NCBI RefSeq assembly: GCF_964340395.1
Contig: NC_135550.1
Location: 32,355,676 to 32,419,675, forward strand
Reading direction: 5' to 3'
Source: Glandiceps talaboti
Lineage: Eukaryota > Hemichordata > Enteropneusta > Spengelidae
Length of the DNA: 64,000 nucleotides
Position numbers and translations under genes: made by a program. Positions 27,937 through 39,300 of this stretch are shown here, piece by piece. Positions within the stretch are counted from its first letter, which is position 1. Every line of letters starts with the position of its first letter. Under the pieces are notes generated by a model. That model made no database searches, was not told where the DNA came from, and was given only the letters and a program-made list of their open reading frames with translations.

Positions 27937-29408
27937 GAAGTCCACGTGGTATCATTGATTCGATCTTTCAACGTGACTATGAACATTACCTATAAACAGA
28001 ACCAGAACAGAACGTATAACATCACATTGAAAACTTTGCAATAATTTCAGCGTAAGAACAAAGAACTTTAAATATTTTCCTCAGTAAATCCACTATTCAT
28101 GTTTCATGGCCTAATAGTGTTGATTCTGCAACGTAGTGTATTTATTCACGTTACTCTTGAAAGGTCACGGAAACAGATCTTAGGTTTCATTAGAACGCGT
28201 AGAAGAACACATCTTTAGCTGGATCTCCCAATTGTTGCCATGGAGACAAAGTGATAATCTAGGAACCATTGTCATCATTCAAATTTTGTGAGACCAATAT
28301 CCATAATTTTTGCGCTTTTTTTTTACTCCTTACTTCAGATGTATGAGTATGAATTGCTAAATTGTTGGTACATTTCTATGAGATTGTGTATCTGGAAAAC
28401 AAGGCCGACAGGGTGCTTCATCGTCAGTGTCTGTGACATTTTCATTTCACTCTCCTCGTGCAAAATGCTAAGTGAATATGAAATGTGAATTTATTTTTAA
28501 TTGTAATGCCTGTATTCATGAAATCCAATTGACAAGGCTTAGACGAATACAGTATTCATAGCTCACTTGGACGGAGTAATGACACCGAGTTGGTTAACCA
28601 CAGTGATAGAAAACATCATAGTACAAATAGGTCTTGGTTGTCATATATCTGAAGTTATAGTTTTAGTTATGCCTTGCTTCTAGTCAGTGTTGATAATGAA
28701 AATAATGGTGAAAGTTCTAGACTGTGTGTGTTTCATCACAAATGTACAAGGACAATCAAACTATAACGCCCACATACTAAAATTGATCTTAACTTTAGAC
28801 AGTGACATTCCATCGAATCTATGAGTCAAACTTTTCATTATGATGTCACGGAAAGCTCTCTGTCTCTGAGAAAGCATCGGGCATGTGCCCAACATAATGT
28901 AGATAAGACAGTGACTGTGATTGGCTGGTACGTGTATCCACTTGAGGTGACCCTGGGGTTTACAGTTTTTGTATTATTACTGTCACAGTCTGCGTTTAAT
29001 GAACTTTGTACAGTGAAACTTTTAGAGAAAGAAGAGTATGCATTTGATATGGCTTTAGATTTCTCGAAGACGTACTCTGTATAAATTAGTCACATATACA
29101 CAGACATCGAATAGCACAGTTTCGGATTGTGGCGAGATATAAATATTGAATTCGCACATCTGTGGGTTTTTTTTCAGTAAACTACACGATGTACAATAAA
29201 ACACTGATGACATCCACTCATCTACATCGAATTATTATCTTGTTATCAAAATTTGAACAGAAGTAAATATCGATATAAAACATAATACGTACTGGTTTTC
29301 AGCACATAAATTATAACGATTTGCCAACATGCCAGTGCAAAACCCCAAGTAATTATCGATGAGTGTGTGTTTGAAGTACTGTATATGGAAGACTAATTTT
29401 GTTGTTGC

Positions 29409-29450
<42 letters not shown>

Positions 29451-30585
29451 GTTATTAGTGTTATTATTGTTATTATTATTACATGTGAAGGGGAGTAATA
29501 TTATAATAATAAAACTCAGTTAAAGGAATGTAGAAATACCGTCACAGATTTACATAACTGAGAAAAAACACTCATACTTGTCTAAGATACATGAATGTGC
29601 TCACTTTTTTTCTTCACCTTTTCAGTTCTTTTTAAAACATTGAAAATGATTCAATTTAAAATTAAAGGAGTGGTTGTAGGATATAGTTTTCCATCAAGAA
29701 CAGTTGCTATAGCAATAGGCGTTGGAGAGAGCACGTCTTTATATATACATACATAACATTTATCTAACCCGAAGATTACACTTTCGTATAAACCTTATTT
29801 TGTTATTTTGTTAACTATTATTACTCTAGTTGATATATTTACTAGTTTCTTTTAGCACCAAATAGTTATTGCAGAAAACCCAATGAAGAAATGTAGTTTT
29901 CTTAACTGATGCAATAAAGATTCTATATATTCGAATTCACCCGCCTGACGAGTGTGACCAGCTATACTGGCCATACGAAACAAATTTTCAGTGGAGAATC
30001 GAGTGTAACGAGAGTAACCAAGTCACCTTCTTTTTTCACTCATTTATCATAGAAATGACCTATACCGCTTTATATAGATTATATAGATATGTTTACTCCA
30101 GCATAGACATTTTACATATTATACATATACATAAAATCGGATTGCAAATAAGTTCATAGGCAGTTGATTTTCTCTTCTTTTGGACGACATTTCTTTTCTC
30201 GAAAGTCCACCTGTGCACGAACCGTTCGCCCCATTTTCAAAATTTTCATTCTGGAGTCGTTTACCAAATAAGGCAGAGCTGTGCGAGCGACGTCACAATG
30301 CCTTATCTCGCCATACCTTTATAATCTTGTAAGTTAAACATTGACAGCGTTAGATGTCAAGTGATAATGTATTCCGTCACCAAACTGTAGCCGTCTCCCC
30401 CAGTGTGTTATTAACGGATGTGACGTAAGAATTGAGGTTGTACCTGGGACTGATTGTAACGAACTTTCTATCTGGATTGTTTTAAAACTGGCTAACTGTC
30501 AAAATCAAAACTAACTTGCCACCCGACTGCTTGACAATTCTTGCTTTGATAGTCTGATATTACTGGTAGCAAATCATTGGCCGAT
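27937..30585. other. Intergenic between the two WAP-Kazal genes
   Basis: No further WAP or Kazal cysteine pattern, exon or transposon seen. An 87-codon open frame at 28821-29084 has no family motif. A TTG-rich tract is listed separately. The right end should contain the promoter of WAP-Kazal 2. Confidence 0.45.
29397..29480. repeat. (TTG)n with TTA tail
   Basis: About 50 bp of TTG triplets followed by GTTATTATT-type repeats. Confidence 0.93.
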
Positions 30586-31473
30586 ATGAGTCGCCTTTTT
30601 GTTTTTGTGCTTCTGTGTCAACTTGTCTACATACAGTCACAGGCATGTAAGTATTTCAGTTTATTTGATTTTCGATAGCCTGAAATAAGAACTCAGTTTT
30701 ACATGTGTAATTTAAGTGCAAGGACACGAGAAAGATTGGTATCGGATTGATGTAAGTATTTTAAATATACAGTTCCAGATCTCCAGCTTCAACGACAAAA
30801 CATAGTCGGTTTGTCTGGTGACGCCATATTTACTGAAGTTAAATATTAAAAAAGTTAATAGCAATAAAGTACTGCCTCATCATGGCTTGTTGCTTACGTA
30901 GCTTACATTGCAGTGTATATTGATCAGTTGGTTGTAGAACACCAGCTCGTTATTTCTACTTCGTCTTAAGTATAAATCATTCAGGCTACTGACAGAATCT
31001 TTCTTTAGAACTGAATGTTATCAAATTGTATCAGTGTATTTGAAGTTTAGGCGTACATACTTTAGTCGACCTAAAAACGACAACCCATACACACATGGTG
31101 ACCGTCATAGACTCATAAATAAAGTAACGACAAAACAAAGTATTGAGAGATGATTTATCAGTTTGTAAAGAAATACATTATTGGGTTGCTACGCTTGACA
31201 ACCATGCGTGTGGTATACTCGTGTACATGATAAAGGCTTGTACCGATCAGAAGGTACACTGACGAGCCAAATATGATATAACGATATTAAAAACTAAATC
31301 ACCGATTAACCCCCCCCCCACTCCGTCTCTCACTCCGTCCCTCGCTCCGTCCCTCGCTCCGTCCCTCCCTCACTCCCTCCCTCACTCACTCACTCACTCA
31401 CTCACTCACTCACTCACTCACTCACTCACTCACTCACTCACTCACTCACTCACTCACTCAGTCAATCACTCAC

Positions 31474-31542
<69 letters not shown>

Positions 31543-33311
31543 GCATGCATATTTGTCTGTCGGACTGACCGACCAACCAACCAACCAATCAACCAACCAA
31601 CCAACCAACCAACCAACCAACCAACCAACCATCTACTGACTGACTGACTGACTGACTGACTGACTGACTAATGTACTGACTAGCTGTTATAATATATTGT
31701 TGTTAACACGATGACCACCTGTTGATTGAATACCTATTTAGCCAAATTATGATTACTAATGCTTCGCCCTAACTAAAACCAAACCAAACAAATTTATCAC
31801 TAATTACGACTAGTGACCCAATATTTTACAACAGAATAGACGGAATACAACATAAAACATTAATTCCAACCCCCTTCTTCATATAAACAATGTTCTAGGT
31901 TTAAAACAACATGGCAATTTCCATTGAGAAGTGTTTGTTTAATACTGTCTAAATCTTGTTTTTGTTTTTATGAGTGATGGTGTTACATGTGATGTTGTTA
32001 GTATCTTGTGTCAATATAAAGATAGAGGAAATGTTTATTTTACAGCATACCAACTAATAACTAATAATCTGACATCTTACCTTAGATAACAACCCGAATA
32101 TTGATGAACATCGCATGCAGGACATAAGGGATAAACAAAGATCAAAAGCAGAAGGAGCCAGACAATCGCAGGATGGATCCAATCCATGGCTTGCCTATGA
32201 AAGGTACAAGGATGTCTATGACAACATGAGAAAAGATGACAAACGGAATCCACCACTTGGTTCAGGGGTGGGTCGAACCGATGGTGCCAGGGCCTATCAA
32301 GGTTACCAAGACCCGAATAACCGCAACCTCAAAAACCAACAGAGACAGCAACATAACCAACAGAGACAGCAACATGACCACTATAGTAGTGTTGATGACC
32401 AGTGGTTTATTGATACGTACAGTAACGACAATCCACGTGACCCTAAAAACCAGTACTATCAACATGATGACCACTACCATCAAAATCAGAACCAAAATGG
32501 TCCCAAGAATCGAAACCAAAAATACGGAAGTGGTACTTATGGAAGTGGTAGTTATGGAGGTGGACAGTATGGTACGAACTCTGGTCGTGGCACCGGCAAC
32601 ACAAACACACACTACAACTCACAGCCTGGATCCAGCTCTTACCAGAAAGAAGGATGGTGTCCCATGGTGTCTGAAAAACTAACTGGTAACTGTAGGAAGG
32701 CTTGTAATTCTGACAAAGAATGTCCTGGGTATAACATTTGCTGCGTCAATAATTGTGGTGGTACTGCATGTGTTACACCACTTAAAGAAGGTAAAACTAC
32801 TTTTATGCAATCTTTTCTAACTTCTTCTAAAATCAAAATTGACTCAACCAAAGAAAGCACAACTAGATGATAGTAATTTTTAGTTTTTTTCTTATGTCAT
32901 GTACCAAATTTATGAGAATTGTACTTAGGTTTTGCTACCCATATTATTTTGGTAACTTGCCATTGTTGAATGTTTCAATAACAGTGACATTGTGTATCTT
33001 GGATGGTATTATATAAGAATATATATTTTTACTGGTTACCATTACTGTTTTCACACTGTAGATCCATGCATGAATTTCCGATGTCCGCTGCCAGGTCAAA
33101 TTTGTCTCAACGAGGGGACGCATGCGTGGTGTGCTTGTGAGACGGAATGTCCCAATATTTATGAACCTGTGTGTGGATCTGACAGAAAACAGTACAACAA
33201 CAAGTGTTACATGGACATGTATTCATGCAGAATGAAGCAAGTGATTCACGAGACGGCTTGTACTGCTGCTGACGTAGCTAATGCCAGGCAGTACAAATAT
33301 AGTAAGTATGC

Positions 33312-33355
<44 letters not shown>

Positions 33356-33727
33356 GCAGTATGTATGTATGTATGTATGTATGTATGTATGTATGTATGT
33401 ATGTATGTATGTATGTATGTATATTGTGTGCGTGCGTGTGTGTGTGTGTATGGTAAATTATTGTTCGGAAAATACAGGTACTTGCTTCAGATTTATTCGT
33501 CGTGTCAATTTTTTTGTGTAATAATACGGACATTTTCAAACGTTTCCATGACAATCGGATACGTCATCATGATAGTTTGGTTTTACATGTAATATTCAAT
33601 ACTTTCTGTGTTGTTGACGTATTGTTGCTATATTATTTTTGCAGGTTATCGTTCATCAGCAGTATCCATTGGTGGTTTTTCGCTTTCCATGATTCTAACC
33701 ATGGCTGTTTTTATCTTATATGGGTAA
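30586..33727 (+). CDS. WAP-Kazal 2: secreted protein with Q/N/G-rich region, WAP, Kazal and GPI-type tail, 4 exons, 362 aa
   Basis: Exons 30586-30646, 32086-32790, 33062-33301, 33645-33727; every intron is phase 1, and exons 1 and 4 are exactly as long (61 and 83 nt) as in WAP-Kazal 1, so the two are paralogues. Residues 1-20 are a signal peptide (MSRLFVFVLLCQLVYIQSQA). Residues about 22-205 are charged and then low-complexity: a tandem QQRQQH motif, His/Asn/Gln/Asp-rich sequence, then a Gly-Tyr-Ser block (GSGTYGSGSYGGGQYG). Residues about 212-249 are a full WAP core (CNSDKECPGYNICC in its middle). From 256 comes the follistatin/Kazal module (CPNIYEPVCGSDRKQYNNKC), with the consensus PVCGSD that the first paralogue lacks. 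The last 26 residues are hydrophobic, fitting a GPI signal or tail anchor. It is probably an extracellular or surface protease inhibitor, possibly matrix-bound through the low-complexity part; that role is inference. Confidence 0.88.
31308..31675. repeat. Compound (CTCA)n(CTGT)n(ACCA)n(CTGA)n array in WAP-Kazal 2 intron 1
   Basis: Four different tetranucleotide arrays in series, starting with a C run at about 31311 and CTCCGTCCCT repeats. Intron 1 (30647-32085) otherwise shows nothing recognisable. Confidence 0.95.
33311..33423. repeat. (CTGT)n(ATGT)n directly after WAP-Kazal 2 exon 3
   Basis: The array begins about 10 bp past the exon 3 donor (GTAAGT at 33302) and fills the first third of intron 3. 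Confidence 0.95.
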
Positions 33728-33788
33728 CAATGATTATTCAATCTCTCTCGTTGTTCAACATGTATCTTTTTGCCTTTTAGAATGTTAC

Positions 33789-34048
33789 AATAAATTTTCA
33801 CACATATTTAGACAAATCTTCATCTTTTGGACGCCCAAACTTTGACTTTTCACCTATTTTAGAAGTATGTAAATGTTTGATCGGATTTACTATTTGCAAG
33901 TCTGATTTCATTCACAGTTAATTTCAGTTTCGTCAAAGTTAGAGTTTTTAATTTGTAGCTTGTTGTATTATGATTTTACTTATTGCTTTTATATGTACTG
34001 GTTTAATGTTAGTTTATAAAGTACACTTTTTATCACTATTGAAATAAA
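33789..34048 (+). promoter_or_regulatory. Candidate polyadenylation signals of WAP-Kazal 2
   Basis: AATAAA hexamers occur at 33789-33794 and 34043-34048, 62 and 316 bp after the stop codon. Either could define the 3' end; sequence alone does not decide. Confidence 0.5.
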
Positions 34049-34109
34049 GTCATTTCAGGTTTAAATTTCAGTTAGTGAATGTGTGTAGAGGCATTGTGAC
34101 TGTTTGTAG

Positions 34110-34428
34110 AAATAAGTTTAGTGAGTTAGTCAAGATTTGAAATAAGTTTATTGAGTTAGTCAAGATTTGAAATAAGTTTAGTGAGTTAGTCAATATTTGA
34201 AATAAGTTTAGTGAGTTAGTCAAGATTTGAAATAAGTTTATTGAGTTAGTCAAGATTTGAAATAAGTTTAGTGAGTTAGTCAAGATTTGAAATAAGTTTA
34301 GTGAGTTAGTCAAGATTTGAAATAAGTTTAGTGAGTTAGTCAAGATTTGAAATAAGTTTAGTGAGTTAGTCAAGATTTGAAATAAGTTTAGTGAGTTAGT
34401 TAAGATTTGAAATAAGTTTAGTGAGTTA
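34110..34428. repeat. 30-bp minisatellite, 11 copies
   Basis: Unit AAATAAGTTTAGTGAGTTAG plus TCAAGATTTG, eleven copies in exact 30-bp register, with G/T variation in GTTTAGTG versus GTTTATTG. It lies just beyond the second poly(A) signal of WAP-Kazal 2. The antisense open frame across it is an artefact. Confidence 0.95.
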
Positions 34429-35147
34429 AAGTTTCTGATTTCTTTCTTTTGTTGTCACACTATGTTTAGTCATAAATTTTCTGATACAACGAACTGATGA
34501 CATGCTAGTATCAGAACTAATGCCCATATATGGTTTGATGTTTGACGTCACTTGCTAAAATACGTATTAAGCGTATTACCATACTCCAACAGTGGTGGCG
34601 CTAATCATGTCTATATATCTATAACGCCGGGGTTGATGAAGGGTCAACGATTGTATAATGTTTAAACCATGTTTGTTCCAGCCACAGCGGATTTTTGCAC
34701 ATACGATGACGGATTGACTTTGTACGAGGGGGTGTGGGAATTGTGAGGACGGGGTTTCTATTTGTACATAGAATCTAAAGAATTTGTTTCAATAAATGTT
34801 CAAAAAATTGACAGAATTTGTATGCTACTTTGTTCATGCATGTTTTTTTGTTAGTGTTGATATATATTTCGTTGTTGTTAACGTGTTTTATTTGTTGTAA
34901 ATAAAATGACAAATGAAGCCCGGATCCTCTGTGGTGGTTAGCTGTTGGGGAATGACGTCAATACAATAGTTTAATTCATTCTATTGCGTTTTAACGTTAA
35001 CGTTAAAATATGTGTATTCGGTATTGATAACCGTCCATGGTTGGAAGATTGATGGATAGTTAATAATGTCGAAAAATTATGTTATACATAACGAGACAAA
35101 ATTATACGATAGCCTAAGAGTATTTCCATGGTTACTGCAAAATTGAA

Positions 35148-35216
35148 GGGCTCGAGGAATTGCACTCGGGACATCTCACACCCTAAGCGAGAACCATGCC
35201 ACTAGACCAACGAACC
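35148..35216 (-). pseudogene. Degenerate tRNA-Pro (AGG)
   Basis: Read on the minus strand, it has a tRNA-Pro start (GGTTCGTTGGTCTAGTGGCA), an anticodon arm CTCGC-TTAGGGT-GTGAG with anticodon AGG, and a shortened T arm and 3' acceptor strand (GTGCAATTCCTCGAGCCC). The box A region (TGGTCTAGTGG) is intact and box B is degraded. The acceptor and T stems are about 3 nt short and mispaired, so I call a pseudogene or the head of a tRNA-derived SINE. A TTTT run follows its end within about 10 nt, as in Pol III units. Confidence 0.75.
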
Positions 35217-35991
35217 ATTGCTGGTTACTTTTTAATGGTCATACCAACCAAACACACCAAAAGTATCATTCAAGTCTTTGCATTTGTGTATATCATTGTA
35301 ATTGTCGTCCACTTTTGTGTGAATTTCAGGAATCCTAAATTGTCTTATGTAATTTTTATTGACACAGATTGTAAATTTCTGGGTTTGAATTGTGTTAGGG
35401 TGTTTCAAGGAATGCCTTGATGAAGATTTTCCTAATACCATCTTTGTTGGTACGCAAATTAGGTCTAAATTGGGACTATTGTTAAAAGAAATCCAACTGA
35501 AAAACTACAAGATGTTAATTTGTTGGAGTTGACTGTAGTGTTGATATGCAAATAATTTCTGAAAACGTTATTTTTGAATTTAAAATATGTACCTTAACTG
35601 GGCCTGCTCGTCTGAAAGTTGATGGACATGCATGCTTCTAGGGGTGTCTAGATGGGATGTCCTGTCACCATCATATTGTGTACTTTTCAACATAGACCAA
35701 ATAAATCGAGAAGGAAGCAAGCACCATGGGTACCGGGTTGTCAAAATAGACAGGTCAGAGGTCAGAGTATAAACCCTATCGTGCAGGGTCTATGGTTTAT
35801 TAGAGAGAACATATACATTAGGATATGCTCAACAGATCTAGCTAGACGAAGCATGCCATTATCAGTGAAACAAAGTTGGATATGATGGAACAGATATCTT
35901 CATATATCTCTAGATTGATTTACTGCCCCCCCCCCCCACAAAAAGGATGAAAAGATGAGTTGCCAATTCTAACGATAACCCTATGATAGTT
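35217..35991. other. Intergenic between tRNA-Pro relic and duplicated block
   Basis: No exon seen. It contains a C run of 13 bases at about 35926-35938, close to the left edge of the duplicated block. Confidence 0.4.
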
Positions 35992-36314
35992 TTAGGCAAG
36001 GCTTCGCTTTGTAGTAAGTGCTAGCTCTAGGCTATATTGAGATACTAGTACGTTATCATGTTGTCATACCTGATAGTGTCGCACAAATGTCATATCTTAC
36101 AGAGTAGCTCTGGGCATACAGAGTTTGTCTGTCCAACAAACAAAAACAAATCACGATTAAACTGTTGAAATATTTATATGACTTCAAAATCTGTCTCCTC
36201 TCAGAAAATCTGAAAAATGATATGATGAATAAGAGGACATGTTTTCGTAGAGGGCGGTATATTGCAACTTGCCAGAGCTATGTGCTAGCTGTGTGACACA
36301 TTGAATTCAGACGG

Positions 36315-39300
36315 CTAGTCCAACGTTGGTGGCGGTATATGCTTAAATCCTCCCCGACTGACTCGAGCAACTGTTCCATTTGCAGTACTATCGATGATCA
36401 GTGCAACAACGGTTGTAGTGACGTCGCTTTTCCTATAAAGAAATAAATACATTGTGCAATTGACGTAGTCACTTGATGTCTATCCATCCATCCATTCACC
36501 CATTCACCCATCCATCCATCCATCCATCCATCCATCCATCCACCCATCCATCCATCTATCTATCCATCTATCCATCCATCCATCCATCCGCGCACGGATA
36601 GAAGTGAATGACGATACTGCTTTTATATAATAACGGTACTTACTCTATCCACGCACTCTCTTTGAGGAGTTCTTTGTACTGGTCAACGTATTTAATTCTG
36701 CCGGGTATGTCACCTGTGCTTAAGTCTGTCTGGATCAGTTTGGGACATACAGCTACAACACGTACACCATTATCCTTCACGTCTGGTTCAAACTGCAGGA
36801 GAGGGTATATTCCGACCAATTAAAAAGTGGAAAAAATTACGAACACATGTGGATTACTCGATCAATAGAGGAAACGGGAGATGCTTATTCATTTGTAGTT
36901 GCACATAATTATATTCCTGGCGAGCAACGCTACAGTATTCAATAATCAATAGCATTAACCTTGAAATAGGTTAAGGGGTGGCGTGTCAGGAAAATATCAC
37001 CATTTTCGTGAAGGACATCATGAGACCACAACCAATTAAGCATCTTAAGCAAACAAAATACACAAAAACAAAAAAACAAAACAAACAAACAAAAGAAGAA
37101 ACAAACAAACAATTAACAATGATATCATTACTTACTGCAACACTTCTTGAGAAGCCCACAACTGCATGTTTGCTGGCAGCGTACAAAGGTATGCATGACA
37201 CTGGCTTCAGTCCTGTGTAAGTTTTTCATGAAGATCCATTCAATACATGGATTCAAATGAATGGAAAATATAAGAAATGTAAACTGAATGCCTCTCGTAA
37301 TGACAAAAAATATCCTTTGATAGTTAACTTCTACACATGTACACACATTGTCGGAATGAAACAGTATGAGCTATCATATAAAGTGTATATCCCTTACTGT
37401 GAATTTCATTGAGTGTGCTGACCCATTAAAATTAAAACTACACCAGCAAGGTACTTAGGACACATGGGCTTAGTTATCACCAACATTTAGCGGGAAAAAT
37501 GGCGGGTTTTCCGGTTGTTCCTGCTTTTTTCCACACAAGTGCACTTGAGTGCTGCTCAGTGGCGACCATTCAACAAATCTCCGAATTCATTTCACCAATA
37601 CAGATTACTTGTACCATTATGCTTGTACTAAATTACATGACATTTCAAGCATGTATTCATAAAAAAATAAAAACAAAAATGGAAACAAAAAAGAAAACAA
37701 ACATCCATTACTATGACCCTTAGGAATATAAAGGTACATCAACAAGATTCTAGGACTTTTGTGATTTGATATAATACATATGTGCCGAATTATATAAAAT
37801 TTAAAAGCTTGCACTCCTAAGACATTGCATAATTACGAAAAATATTTACGATATATTTATCCAACATATATTTAGCAACAATCTAAAAAATACTACTCGT
37901 CCCTATGATCTGAATACTGAGCCATGTCTTTCACACAGTGTGTTTGCACGTCTTGACTATACTCACCAGCACCAGAAGCCGTGTTAATAACAATACCTCC
38001 ATTCCCACCATTCTTGGTTCCCATGTATTTTACCGCCAAATATGTTCCTTCAATCACAGCGTCCTGTTTTATTTTGAAATGTTTTGACTATCAGTTAAGT
38101 GTGTAGTAGCTAGCACTGTCAATCATTTTTATTTTAGCTGTCTAGCACAAATTGTGGGTACTACATCATTATTAATTAACTCGGTATTTCGAAACATTTG
38201 TACAAAAATATTACTTGAACAAAAATATGTCTGTTAGAACAGTACGAGAAAATCAAGTGTGCTTTTTGTTTGTGAAGTGTCAACTCCTAGTTTTATTTTG
38301 AGTACTTGTATTTTTTTTCAACATTCTGTTTTTAAGTTTGCGTGAATGCATACATGGCTTTGTGGAAGCCTCTTTACCGTTACCGTTTACAAATTGTTAT
38401 CTTCAGTGAGGCCCGGGACACCATCTTGTAGTATTACAACTATATATGTAAGACTTTATTTGCATAATGTTGACATATACATTATGATGGTGATGATGTC
38501 GTTGTCATAAGGATCTCATGTACATGTATTATTCATTAGATGATTATGTGTAGATCATATCATTATACAAATAACCATAATTGTGATCCAGCTAGACTCG
38601 CTGTAATCTATTTCCTTAACGATATAGTCGCCTTCACTTTTACTGTGCCCTGCAAGTATTTCTATTTGGATAAATATATCTATTAGATCAAGGAGACCAT
38701 ATATGGAATAATTATCACATTAAACAGTTAATGATGAATGGGTTCCCAAAATCTTTGCGATTACACCGACAACTTGAAAATGAATACCTCCCTGAATGTA
38801 CAAGTATAGAATTCAATGTGTATATAATAATTATAGTAATCAAGTTTGATACCACCATAAACACGAAGTCTTACCAAATTCAAAACTGGTGTCAACAAAC
38901 AAATGTTAGCATAAACTTACCACATTCACTGACAGCATGCACTTCCAATTGTATTCGTTCATCATGGCAGCATTATTGCAAACAATATCCAAATGATCGA
39001 ATTCCTTCACACATTCCTTGAAAGCAGCTGAATGATAAAAGAACGCGAAATCACACCATATGTATTGATGCTGAAATCACATTGGTTTCTCCATCACTTT
39101 TAAGTTGAAGAGTGAGAATTCATAATATCTGCCTGTGGCCAACACATGCATTTTAAGGTGTGTCTCCTACCACAACGACTAAATTCTTTAGAGTAATGTA
39201 CCCACACTGTCACACTACTTGAAAGAATCTGTCAGCATCTTACCTTCGAGTTTCTCCTTAGACGTGACGTCACATTTGCAAAACTGAACTTTAGCAGCTC

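Noticed and set aside
28821-29084. 87-codon plus-strand frame between the WAP-Kazal genes
   Set aside because: No motif, no splice context, no resemblance to either neighbour.
32236-32682. 148-codon frame and antisense 116-codon frame overlapping WAP-Kazal 2 exon 2
   Set aside because: Shadows of the Q/N/G-rich coding exon; Thr/Met- and Val/Ile-rich composition is a by-product of the repeated codons.
35148-35216. Functional tRNA-Pro gene
   Set aside because: The acceptor and T stems are shortened and mispaired, so a pseudogene or SINE head is more likely.
37128-37346. Cys-rich minus-strand frame (and its twin at 47009-47227)
   Set aside because: Out-of-frame reading across SDR exon 5 and its intron; its duplication only reflects the segmental duplication.
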